A stretch of DNA of 39,448 nucleotides from Rhodospirillales bacterium. GTDB taxonomy: Bacteria; Vulcanimicrobiota; Vulcanimicrobiia; Vulcanimicrobiales; Vulcanimicrobiaceae. Made by a program: the position numbers and the translations under genes. Position 1 is the first letter of the stretch. Each line of letters starts with the position of its first letter. Shown one piece after another: positions 7,077-15,156 of the stretch. Location: contig JANYGA010000119.1 of the NCBI GenBank assembly GCA_025359485.1, forward strand, positions 1 through 39,448, in the 5' to 3' direction. Below the pieces are notes generated by a model. That model was given only the letters and a program-made list of their open reading frames with translations, had not been told where the DNA came from and did no database searches.

Positions 7077-10000
7077 GTGCCTGAAACTCTCGTAAAAGTC
7101 GTCTTGCCCGAAATGGGCGAATCCGTGACCGAAGGTTCGATCGTCGAGTGGCGGGTCAAAGTCGGCACGTGGATCGACGCCGGCGCGACGCTCGTAGACG
7201 TAACGACGGATAAGGTCGACGTCGAGGTGCCCGCGCCTGCCGCGGGCCTCGTGACGAAGCTCGCAGCCGAAGAGGGCGCCACGGTCAACGTCGGGGCGTT
7301 GCTCGCGGAGATCGACACGTCGGCCGTTCGGCCCGATAGCGCGGCAACGCCGTCGCCGGTGAGCACGACGAGCCCGCCCGTGCCGGTGATCGCGGCGTCT
7401 CCAGAAGCGAGGCCCGCGTCGAACGGCTCGCACGCGAGTGGCACCGCGTCGCATCGCGCGCAACGACTCGCCGAGCGTCGCCACCTCGATCTCAAGACCG
7501 TCGTCGGCTCGGGACCGGGCGGCATGATTCTGTACGCCGACGCGATCAAGGCACGGGTCGCCTCGAACGGCCATGCCGCACCCGCCGCGGCACCGCAACT
7601 TCCGCCAGTGGCCATCGGTGCGACGGCGACGCCGATCAAAGGGCCGGCAAACGCCCTCGTCGGTGCGATGGAACAGTCCTTAACCATTCCGACGGCGACG
7701 AGCTTTCGCACGTTGCAGGTGGGCACGCTCGAAGCACGCCGCGCCGAATTGAACGCCGCGCTCAAAACCGCTGGTCGGCCCGAGAAGATCTCATTCACAC
7801 ACCTCATCGCGTTCGCGCTCGTCCGGGCGGCGCACGAATTCCCGGCGATCGTCACGAGTTTTCGCCGCGAAAACGGCGTCGCGACGCGCGTCGATAACGG
7901 CATCCACATCGGCATCGCGGTCGACACATCGCGCAAAGATGGTTCGCGCTTTCTCGTGGTGCCCGTCATCAAAAACGCCGACACGCTCGATTTCATCGGA
8001 TTCCGTAGCGCCTACGAAGCGCTCATCGCGAAGGCGCGTGATGGCAAGCTCGGTGCCGACGATCTTTCCGGTGCATCGTTCACGCTCACCAATCCCGGCG
8101 GCATCGGCACGGTCGCGTCGGTCCCACGTCTTACCGCGGGTCAAGGCGCGATTCTCGCTGCGGGTGCGATCGCGTTTCCGCCGGGGTTCACAAGCGCCGA
8201 TCCCGCGGCGCTCGCATCGATCGGCGTCGAGAAGATCATGACGCTGACGAGCACGTATGACCACCGCGTCATTCAAGGCGCGCAATCGGGCGAATATCTC
8301 AAGCGCGTCGATGAGTTCCTCGCGGGCAAAGACGGGTTCTACGACAGCGTTTTCGCGAGTGCCGGGCTCGCGGCGCCTCGCTCCGGCGCGAACGCACGCG
8401 CGGTCGCAACGAGCGCCGCGCCCACGCGCGCGAATCTCGCGCAGCCGCCGGTCGTCGCGACCGCCGTGACCGATCAACACGCGACCTTACCGCGCGAGAT
8501 CGAGCCCTATTCCGAAGAACTCTTGCGTGCGGTTGCCGCGGGGATGGCGATCCTCTCATCGTACCGCCGTCACGGACATCTCGCCGCGACGCTCGATCCG
8601 CTGGGCACGCAGCCGCAAGGCGATCCCGCACTCGATTGGCATAACTACGCGCTGACGCCGAGCGTGATGTCGGCGATTCCCGCGTCGATCTTGCGCACGA
8701 AAGTCGCGGGCAGTACGCTCGCCGACGTCGTCGCCGAATTGCGCAAGACGTACAGCTCCACGATCGCCTACGAAGTCGAACATATCGCCAATATCGAGCA
8801 ACGCGAATGGCTGCGCGATTACATCGAGATGGGAACGCACTTCGTCCAGCTCGCGCCCGATCGCGCGCGCAACGTGCTCGAACGGCTCACCAAAGTCGAA
8901 TCGTTCGAGCGCTTTCTGCGCAAGACGTATATCGGTGCGAAGACGTTTTCGATCGAGGGCCTCGACGTCATGGTGCCGATGCTCGAAGAGCTCGTTACGT
9001 TGCTCGCGGCCGACGGCGTGGAGACCGCCGTGCTCGGCATGGCGCACCGCGGCCGCCTCGCGACGATCGCGCACGTGGTCAATCGGCCCTACGAAGAATT
9101 GCTCGCGGAATTCGAAGCGGCGACGCAACGCGGCGAAGGCATCACCGACGACATCACGGGCGATGTCAAGTACCATCACGGCGCCGTCGGCACGTACGCA
9201 TCGGCGCACGGGCCGATCGCCGTCGCCCTTGCGAATAATCCGAGCCATCTCGAAGCCGTCGACGGCGTCGTGGAAGGCCGCACGCGTGCGTTGCAAACCG
9301 ACCGTGCGTCTTCACCCGCCAAGCTCGATACGGGTCGCGCGGCGCCGATCCTCATCCACGGCGATGCGGCATTTTCGGCTCAAGGCGTCGTTGCTGAAGT
9401 CCTGAACCTTCAGGCACTCGCGGGCTATGCGACGGGCGGCACCGTCCATATCATCAGCAACAATCAGGTCGGCTTCACGACCGATCCCCGCGACGCGCGC
9501 TCGACCTTCTACGCATCCGATCTCGCCAAAGGCTTCGACGTGCCGATCGTGCACGTCAACGCAGACGACGTCGATGCGTGTATAGCGGCGGTCCATCTCG
9601 CGATCGATTTCCGGCGCAAATTCGGTCACGACGTCATCATCGATCTCATCGGGTATCGTCGCTTCGGGCATAACGAAACGGACGAACCCGCCTACACGCA
9701 GCCCGATATGTACGAGCGGATCAAATCGCATCCGACCGTACGCGAACTCTACGCGCAAAAACTCATCGCGCAGGGCATCGTCACCGCCGACGACGTCAAC
9801 GCACTGCTCGCGCGTGCGACCACGCGCCTTACGGCCGCACATCAAACCGTCAAGAGCGGAGCGTGGACGGGCGATATCGGGCCGCACGTCGGCAGTTCGG
9901 GCGATGCGAACGCACACGTCGAGCCGACGGTCGACCGCGCGCAACTCCTGGCATGGAGCGAGGCGCTCGTCGCGGTGCCCAGCACGTTTACGATTCACCC

Positions 10001-11093
10001 CAAACTCATCCGGCAACTCGAACGCCGCAAGGCGACCTTTGCGACCGAGGGTGAAGTCGATTGGGGCTTGGGCGAAGCGCTCGCGTTCGCATCGTTGCTC
10101 GCCGAGGGCACGCCGATTCGCCTCACGGGACAAGACGCACAGCGCGGCACGTTCTCTCATCGCCACCTCGTCTATCACGACGCGAAGACCAACGCCACGT
10201 ACGCGCCGATCCAACATCTCGCCGACGCGAACGCGAGTATCGAACTCTACAACAGCCCGCTCTCGGAATATGCGTGCCTCGGATTCGAATACGGATACGC
10301 GGTCGAAGCGCCGAACGCGCTCGTGTTGTGGGAAGCGCAATTCGGCGACTTCAACAACGGCGCGCAAATCATCATCGATCAATTCATCGCTGCGGGCCAA
10401 GCGAAGTGGGGCGAAACCTCGCGGCTCGTCATGCTCTTGCCGCACGGTTACGAAGGCGCGGGCCCCGAGCATTCGAGTGCGCGCATCGAACGCTTCCTGC
10501 AGCTCTCGGCCGAAGGCAGCATGCAGATTGCGAACTGCTCGAATGCCGCGCAGTACTTCCATCTCTTGCGTCAGCAAGCGCGTCAACCGCGAGCGCTCCC
10601 GCTCGTGATCTTCACGCCGAAAAGCCTCTTACGCATGAAGGCCGCGGCGGGCCATATCGACGCACTCACGTTGGGTGAGTTCCAACCCGTCATCGACGAC
10701 GCGCGCTATACGGAAAACGCCGCGACGGTGGAACGCGTGATCCTGTGCTCGGGGAAGATCTACTACGATCTCATCGGCAACGATGCGTATGCGAATGCGA
10801 CGAAGACCGCGATCGTGCGTGTCGAGCTGCTCTCACCGCTGCCCGTCGCCGATATCGTCGCGACGCTCGAACGCTATTCGAACGTCAAACGCGTCATCTG
10901 GGTTCAAGAAGAACCCAAGAACATGGGCGCGCGCGCACACGTCCGACGCCGCATCTTCGATCGCTTGCCCAACGGCATCGGCGAAGTCGATTACATCGGT
11001 CGCCCGTATCGGGCGAGCCCCTCGGAAGGCTACGGCGGCGCACATGCCGTCGAGCAAGAACGCATCGTGCGAGAGGCGCTTACCGAGAGATAG
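7077..11093 (+). CDS. 2-oxoglutarate dehydrogenase E2-E1 fusion with lipoyl and subunit-binding domains
   Basis: 1338 residues in one frame. A lipoyl domain (about 1-78) has the lipoylation Lys46 in TDKVDVE. An Ala/Pro-rich linker follows, then a peripheral subunit-binding domain (about 121-157), another linker, and a CoA-acyltransferase domain (about 185-425) ending in DHRVIQGA with H396. From about 475 to the end is a complete E1o: YRRHGHL, AHRGRL, ThDP motif GDAAFSAQG from 762 with NNQ about 30 residues on, and RRFGHNE. The acyltransferase-E1 half matches actinobacterial Kgd/OdhA, including Gln where most E2 enzymes have the DG of DHRxxDG. Kgd (about 1230 residues) lacks the lipoyl and binding domains that are present here. 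The protein should convert 2-oxoglutarate to succinyl-CoA, needing only an E3. GTG 7077 is required to keep the lipoyl domain intact. Confidence 0.93.
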   Translation: MPETLVKVVLPEMGESVTEGSIVEWRVKVGTWIDAGATLVDVTTDKVDVEVPAPAAGLVTKLAAEEGATVNVGALLAEIDTSAVRPDSAATPSPVSTTSPPVPVIAASPEARPASNGSHASGTASHRAQRLAERRHLDLKTVVGSGPGGMILYADAIKARVASNGHAAPAAAPQLPPVAIGATATPIKGPANALVGAMEQSLTIPTATSFRTLQVGTLEARRAELNAALKTAGRPEKISFTHLIAFALVRAAHEFPAIVTSFRRENGVATRVDNGIHIGIAVDTSRKDGSRFLVVPVIKNADTLDFIGFRSAYEALIAKARDGKLGADDLSGASFTLTNPGGIGTVASVPRLTAGQGAILAAGAIAFPPGFTSADPAALASIGVEKIMTLTSTYDHRVIQGAQSGEYLKRVDEFLAGKDGFYDSVFASAGLAAPRSGANARAVATSAAPTRANLAQPPVVATAVTDQHATLPREIEPYSEELLRAVAAGMAILSSYRRHGHLAATLDPLGTQPQGDPALDWHNYALTPSVMSAIPASILRTKVAGSTLADVVAELRKTYSSTIAYEVEHIANIEQREWLRDYIEMGTHFVQLAPDRARNVLERLTKVESFERFLRKTYIGAKTFSIEGLDVMVPMLEELVTLLAADGVETAVLGMAHRGRLATIAHVVNRPYEELLAEFEAATQRGEGITDDITGDVKYHHGAVGTYASAHGPIAVALANNPSHLEAVDGVVEGRTRALQTDRASSPAKLDTGRAAPILIHGDAAFSAQGVVAEVLNLQALAGYATGGTVHIISNNQVGFTTDPRDARSTFYASDLAKGFDVPIVHVNADDVDACIAAVHLAIDFRRKFGHDVIIDLIGYRRFGHNETDEPAYTQPDMYERIKSHPTVRELYAQKLIAQGIVTADDVNALLARATTRLTAAHQTVKSGAWTGDIGPHVGSSGDANAHVEPTVDRAQLLAWSEALVAVPSTFTIHPKLIRQLERRKATFATEGEVDWGLGEALAFASLLAEGTPIRLTGQDAQRGTFSHRHLVYHDAKTNATYAPIQHLADANASIELYNSPLSEYACLGFEYGYAVEAPNALVLWEAQFGDFNNGAQIIIDQFIAAGQAKWGETSRLVMLLPHGYEGAGPEHSSARIERFLQLSAEGSMQIANCSNAAQYFHLLRQQARQPRALPLVIFTPKSLLRMKAAAGHIDALTLGEFQPVIDDARYTENAATVERVILCSGKIYYDLIGNDAYANATKTAIVRVELLSPLPVADIVATLERYSNVKRVIWVQEEPKNMGARAHVRRRIFDRLPNGIGEVDYIGRPYRASPSEGYGGAHAVEQERIVREALTER

Positions 11094-11170
11094 GGCTCGA
11101 TTACCGACGGGAATTCGCCACGATCTGCCGCAACGCTTTGCAGACCGATAACGCCGCGAAAGGTCGCGTC

Positions 11171-11587
11171 ATGCATCTCGAACCGTATCTCTATTTCGAC
11201 GGGACGTGCGAGGAGGCGCTCGCGTTCTACGCTTCGGTCTTCGGCGGAAGAATCGAAGGCTTGATGCGCTTCGAGGGCACGCCGATGGCCGAAGCGATGC
11301 CTCCCGAGGCGCGCCAGAAAATCATGCACGCGAGCTTCAAGTCGCCGACGCTCGCATTCATGGCCGCCGATAGCAACCGCGCGAATGAGTGCGATGGTAG
11401 CCGCGTATCGCTCTCGCTTTCCTCGCGCGACGTCGCCGAGGGCCAACGCGTATTCGATGCGCTCTCGTCCGGCGGTGCGGTCGGAATGCCGTATGGCAAG
11501 ACATTTTGGGGCGCGATGTTCGGGACGTTGACCGACAAGTACGGAATCGACTGGTTGATCAACTGCGAGCTTCCCGCCACGCCGTAG
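11171..11587 (+). CDS. VOC-superfamily protein (PhnB/YjdN-like)
   Basis: 138 residues. The start MHLEPYLYFDGTCEEALAFYASVFGG and the middle SFKSPTLAFMAADS are typical of PhnB-like vicinal-oxygen-chelate proteins, and the end WGAMFGTLTDKYGIDWLINCE is characteristic of that group. Proteins of this family are small, dimeric and mostly of unknown function; they are related to glyoxalases but usually have degenerate metal sites. The ATG at 11171 is supported by AAAGG at 11159-11163. The frame stays open upstream but without related sequence. It follows the E2-E1 fusion after 77 bases on the same strand, so co-transcription is possible, with no evident functional link. Confidence 0.85.
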   Translation: MHLEPYLYFDGTCEEALAFYASVFGGRIEGLMRFEGTPMAEAMPPEARQKIMHASFKSPTLAFMAADSNRANECDGSRVSLSLSSRDVAEGQRVFDALSSGGAVGMPYGKTFWGAMFGTLTDKYGIDWLINCELPATP

Positions 11588-11616
11588 CGACGGTAACGCC
11601 AGCGCGTCGCGCTACG
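11583..11616. other. Inverted repeat at convergent gene ends
   Basis: CGTAGCG (11583-11589) and CGCTACG (11610-11616) could form a seven-base stem with a 20-base loop, overlapping the stops of the VOC gene and the hydrolase on the opposite strand. It may be a weak bidirectional termination hairpin; there is no T-tract, so this is tentative. Confidence 0.25.
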
Positions 11617-12670
11617 AATGCAACTCGAAGTACGTGCCGCCGTTGCCGCGCCGAACGGGTTTGAGTTTGCGCGCGGGCGCGGTGGGCGGAATTCCGGCGA
11701 ATGCGGCCCGAAGATCCGAGACGATGCGCGCATCGACGAAATAGCCATGGCCCGCTTTGTCGGAACTTTTGAAGCGGCTGACGTCGATCGTATCGACGCC
11801 CGAGCATACGATGAGTTCGCTCCCGGCCTGACCCGCGCGCTGATGACCGTGAACGCTCTGCGACTGCCGGAGCGCGAGATCGCTATTGGAGACGTAGAGC
11901 GTGACGAGGGCGGCTTTGGCTCGCGTCTGCGGCGGGCGGCCCGAACACGTCCTCGCTTCGCTCAATTCTTCGTGCAGCGTGCCCGAGTCGATGTCGGGCG
12001 CGAAAAAGACGGATCGGTCGAGGCACTGCATGCAACGGCTCTCGCGGAGTGCAGCAATCCCCATCGCTGCGAAGCGCGAACCGAGGCTATGCGATGCGAA
12101 GGAAAAGGTCGCCGTCGGGTATGTTTTGCGCAGCGTCGCGACGAGTGCGCGGAAATGCGGCAAGGCCCATGTGGCATTCGTTTCGTCTTTGAGGTACGCG
12201 AGAAGACTCGTCGCCTTGGCCGGCCATGAAAAGAGTACGACGGGTCCTGAAAATTTCAGCAGTCGCTGTAGGGTCAGCGCGTCGGTTGCGGCGCGTTTGA
12301 ACGGCGTATAGTAGCCGTGGACGAATACGAGGATGCGTCGTGTGCCGCCCGCCGCGAATCGACCGCCGATCGCCTTTGCTAGCGCGGCGCTCGAGGCGCA
12401 AGAGACGAGCGTAGCTCGCTCGGCGGACTCGCGGACGAAACCATAAGAAATCAGCGCTCGTCGCTGGCCGTCGATGCCACGTTCGCCAGTAAAGAGCTGC
12501 GCATCGGTCGCGGGCTCGCGATCGGTCGCGAACGAAAGCGCATTTCCCGCGGGATACGCGCAAGCGGCATTTGCATCGCGCGCGGCAGCGAAAGCGATGA
12601 TGGCGACCGCACACACCGTGAACGCGAGCCGAGCGGCGCCGCATGCGAAGTCCGCCAACCGCACGTTCAC
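11612..12670 (-). CDS. Exported alpha/beta hydrolase, DUF900-like
   Basis: 352 residues from a GTG at 12670 that overlaps the oligopeptidase stop (GTGA). An N-terminal signal or anchor (about 4-36, LAFTVCAVAIIAFAAARDANA) is followed by an alpha/beta hydrolase domain: LVFVHGY (oxyanion region, H118), nucleophile elbow SHSLG with S195, FFAPDID with D226, and a C-terminal AGHGYF with H308 as probable catalytic His. The Ser-His-Ser-Leu-Gly elbow and LVFVHGY match the DUF900 group, lipase-like proteins of unknown substrate. Several cysteines (C37, C91, C213, C216, C242, C289) fit an exported, disulfide-bearing protein. It closes the four-gene peptidase run, which suggests action on peptides, esters or lipids outside the membrane. 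An in-frame GTG two codons on is an alternative start. Confidence 0.8.
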   Translation of the reverse strand: MNVRLADFACGAARLAFTVCAVAIIAFAAARDANAACAYPAGNALSFATDREPATDAQLFTGERGIDGQRRALISYGFVRESAERATLVSCASSAALAKAIGGRFAAGGTRRILVFVHGYYTPFKRAATDALTLQRLLKFSGPVVLFSWPAKATSLLAYLKDETNATWALPHFRALVATLRKTYPTATFSFASHSLGSRFAAMGIAALRESRCMQCLDRSVFFAPDIDSGTLHEELSEARTCSGRPPQTRAKAALVTLYVSNSDLALRQSQSVHGHQRAGQAGSELIVCSGVDTIDVSRFKSSDKAGHGYFVDARIVSDLRAAFAGIPPTAPARKLKPVRRGNGGTYFELHS

Positions 12671-14820
12671 GATCTCGAAGCGATCTCCGCGAGGATGAAT
12701 GCGTAGTTGAACGCGCTCTCTTTGATCGCGTCGTAGCGGCCCGACGCACCGCCGTGTCCCGCGCCGAAGTTGACCATCAAAAGCATCGCGTGCGCGTCGG
12801 TGCGCGCGTCGCGGATCTTCGCAACGAGCTTCGCGCCTTCCCAATACGGAACTTGACTGTCGTTGACCGAGACCTTGACGAGCGTTGCGGGATACGGTTT
12901 TACGCCGACGTTGTCGTAGGGCGAGTAGCGCATCATGTAATCGTAATCCACTTTGACGTTGGGATCGCCCCACTCCAAATATTCACTCGTCGTCAGCGGC
13001 AGTGTCGCATCGAGCATGGTGTTCATCACGTCGACGAAGGGGACTTGCGAGACGACGGCTTTGAAGAGGTCGGGCCGCATGTTCGAGACGGCGCCCATGA
13101 GCAAGCCGCCCGCGCTGCCACCCTGGATCGCGAGGCGATCGGATGCGGTGTACTTCGCCTTCACGAGATAATCGGCGCAATCGATAAAATCGGTAAAGGT
13201 GTTGAGTTTCTCGCGGAGATGGCCCGACGTACGCCATTTTTCGCCGAGTTCGCCACCGCCGCGGATGTGGGCGATCGCATACACGACGCCGCGATCGAGC
13301 AGGGCGAGCCGTGCCGCGGAGAACGTGGGATCCATCGAGATGCCGTAGGAGCCGTACGCGTACAGGAGCATCGGCGCGGTCCCGTCGCGTTTGACATCCT
13401 TGCGATAGACGAGCGAGATCGGGATCTGCGTGCCGTCTTTGGCGGTCGCGTGCGCGAGTTCGGTCGTGTAGAGCGTCGGATCGTAACCGGGGACTTCCGT
13501 CGCTTTGAGGAGCGTGCGTTTCCCCGTCGCGAGGTCGATATCGTACACGCTACTGGGCGTAACGAGCGACGTGTACGTGAAGCGAAACGTCGACGTCACG
13601 AATTCGGGATTTGCCTGCGGGACGGCGGTGTGGACGACTTCCTCGAAAGGCACGGCCGCGAGCTTGCCCGTCGCGAGATCGAGGATCTCGAGGTTGCTAA
13701 AGCCGCCGCTACGACCGCTGAGCACCGCGTATTTCTCGAACATCGAGATGTCGTCGAGATGGACGCCCGCACGCTGCGGTACGACTTCTTTCCAATTCGC
13801 TTCCTGCGGCGCGGTTTCGGGCGCGGTAACGAGCCGGAAATCGTCGGCGTCACGATTGGTGAGGATGAAGAAACGGTCGCCATGATGTTCGAGGCTGAAG
13901 CGATGACCTTCGCGCCGCGGTGCGAGCATCGTGAGTTCGCCACCGGGCCGATCGACGCGGACGGCACGCGCTTCGTTCGTCGATTTGCTATAGCTCAGCA
14001 GAAAAACGTAGGCGCCGTCGCTCGAGCGATGGGAGCCGATATCGTACAGCTCGTCTTTCTCTTCGTACAAGAGTGCCGAGGACGTCGCGCCGAGGGAGTG
14101 GCGATAGAATTTATCGTGGCGTTTGCTGACCGCATCTTCGGTCGTGTAGTAGAGCGTGGCGTTGTCGCTCGCCCAATCGACGCTATCGACGCGCTCGATC
14201 GCCTCCGATAGATCTTTGCCCGTGCGGAGATCTTTCACGTGGAGCGCGTATTGGCGGTAGCCCGTCGTATCGAGAGAATACGCCAGAAGATTGCCGTCGT
14301 CGCTAATCTTGTACGTGCCCAGACCCAGATACGAATGGCCGACGGCGAGTGCGTTGAGATCGAGCGTGATCTCTTCGGGCGCTTCGAGACTCCCGCGTTT
14401 ACGCGCGTAGATCGGATACTGCTTGCCCTCTTCGGTACGCGCGTAATAATAGTACGCACCCTTACGATAGGGAACGCTGAGATCGGTCTGCTTCACATGG
14501 GAGAGAATTTCATCGTAGAGCTTCGCCTGCAACGCCGCGGTTGGTTTCATGACGGCTTCGGTGTAGGCGGTCTCGGCTTTGAGATGCGCCATCACGTCCG
14601 GGTCGGTCTTGTCGCGCAGCCAAAAGTAATCGTCGTGCCGCGTATAGCCGTGGATTTGCGTGACGAGCGGGACTTTTTTCGTCACGGGCACGGGTGCCAC
14701 GGTCGGATCGAGCGCGATGGGTGCGGCGGATGCGGGGTCGGACACGGACGACATAACGAGACTTCCTACGAGGGCGACGAGCAACGAGCGCAAGACGAAC
14801 GGCCTTTCGAAGCGAGGCAA
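12667..14820 (-). CDS. Oligopeptidase B-like S9A prolyl oligopeptidase, exported
   Basis: 717 residues. An N-terminal signal segment (LRSLLVALVGSLVMSSVSDPASA, about 10-33) precedes the seven-bladed propeller (TRHDDYFWLRDKTDPDV is the family's first motif) and a C-terminal alpha/beta hydrolase. The nucleophile is S569 in GGSAGGLLMG, followed by VSQVPFVDVMNTMLD and PLTTSEYLEWGDPN, which specifically resemble oligopeptidase B (cuts small peptides after Lys or Arg). The final GAGHGG supplies the catalytic His. OpdB is usually cytosolic, so the signal peptide is notable. It follows the ABM gene by eight bases and overlaps the next gene by four, so it sits inside an operon. With the tricorn-like protease upstream it would trim released peptides; this role is inferred. 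Confidence 0.9.
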   Translation of the reverse strand: MPRFERPFVLRSLLVALVGSLVMSSVSDPASAAPIALDPTVAPVPVTKKVPLVTQIHGYTRHDDYFWLRDKTDPDVMAHLKAETAYTEAVMKPTAALQAKLYDEILSHVKQTDLSVPYRKGAYYYYARTEEGKQYPIYARKRGSLEAPEEITLDLNALAVGHSYLGLGTYKISDDGNLLAYSLDTTGYRQYALHVKDLRTGKDLSEAIERVDSVDWASDNATLYYTTEDAVSKRHDKFYRHSLGATSSALLYEEKDELYDIGSHRSSDGAYVFLLSYSKSTNEARAVRVDRPGGELTMLAPRREGHRFSLEHHGDRFFILTNRDADDFRLVTAPETAPQEANWKEVVPQRAGVHLDDISMFEKYAVLSGRSGGFSNLEILDLATGKLAAVPFEEVVHTAVPQANPEFVTSTFRFTYTSLVTPSSVYDIDLATGKRTLLKATEVPGYDPTLYTTELAHATAKDGTQIPISLVYRKDVKRDGTAPMLLYAYGSYGISMDPTFSAARLALLDRGVVYAIAHIRGGGELGEKWRTSGHLREKLNTFTDFIDCADYLVKAKYTASDRLAIQGGSAGGLLMGAVSNMRPDLFKAVVSQVPFVDVMNTMLDATLPLTTSEYLEWGDPNVKVDYDYMMRYSPYDNVGVKPYPATLVKVSVNDSQVPYWEGAKLVAKIRDARTDAHAMLLMVNFGAGHGGASGRYDAIKESAFNYAFILAEIASRS

Positions 14821-14828
14821 AACGCGTA

Positions 14829-15116
14829 CTACGAGAACGGGAGATAGAGGCCGGCGACACGGCTTTTCGCGATGGCCGCGATGCCGTTTTTTCCGTATTG
14901 TTGGAAATGAGACGTCGCGCGATGCGCGTCGATCGCCGCTTCATCGTCGTATTGTTCGAAGATGAGGAACGTGTGCGGATCGTCTTTCGACCGCGAGATC
15001 TCGTACGTGCGACAGCCGGGTTCCGCGCGCGACGGCGCGATGAGCGCCCGGAGGTGGCTTTCCGCCTCGGCCAGCTTCTCGGGCGCGAAAACGTAGGTGA
15101 CGCAAAGGTTGATCAT
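14829..15116 (-). CDS. YgiN-like antibiotic biosynthesis monooxygenase (ABM) family protein
   Basis: 95 residues, the usual single-domain length. The family pattern is present: VTYVFAPEKLAEAESHLRALIAPSRAEPGCRTYEISR, then FLIFEQYDDEAAIDAHRATSHF. In E. coli YgiN such a fold acts as a quinol monooxygenase; other members degrade haem or are of unknown function. Cofactor-binding Asn/Trp/His of haem-degrading IsdG types are not evident. The gene lies 40 bases after the tricorn-like protease and eight before the oligopeptidase, all on the minus strand. The neighbours give no hint of a quinone role. Confidence 0.85.
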   Translation of the reverse strand: MINLCVTYVFAPEKLAEAESHLRALIAPSRAEPGCRTYEISRSKDDPHTFLIFEQYDDEAAIDAHRATSHFQQYGKNGIAAIAKSRVAGLYLPFS

Positions 15117-15156
15117 CGTCCGAGGCTACGTCGAACCTCGATGCGTCCCTCCGTCG

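Noticed and set aside
9312-10586. Long minus-strand open frame of 424 codons opposite the E1 domain
   Set aside because: No recognisable domain; the plus strand is unmistakably E1o.
11612-11620. Possible frameshift ending of the hydrolase or VOC gene
   Set aside because: Both frames end cleanly at convergent stops with intact family ends; no disruption is needed.
12643-14211. Long plus-strand open frame of 522 codons opposite the oligopeptidase
   Set aside because: Arg-rich low-information translation; the minus strand carries a complete S9A peptidase with Ser569 and family motifs.
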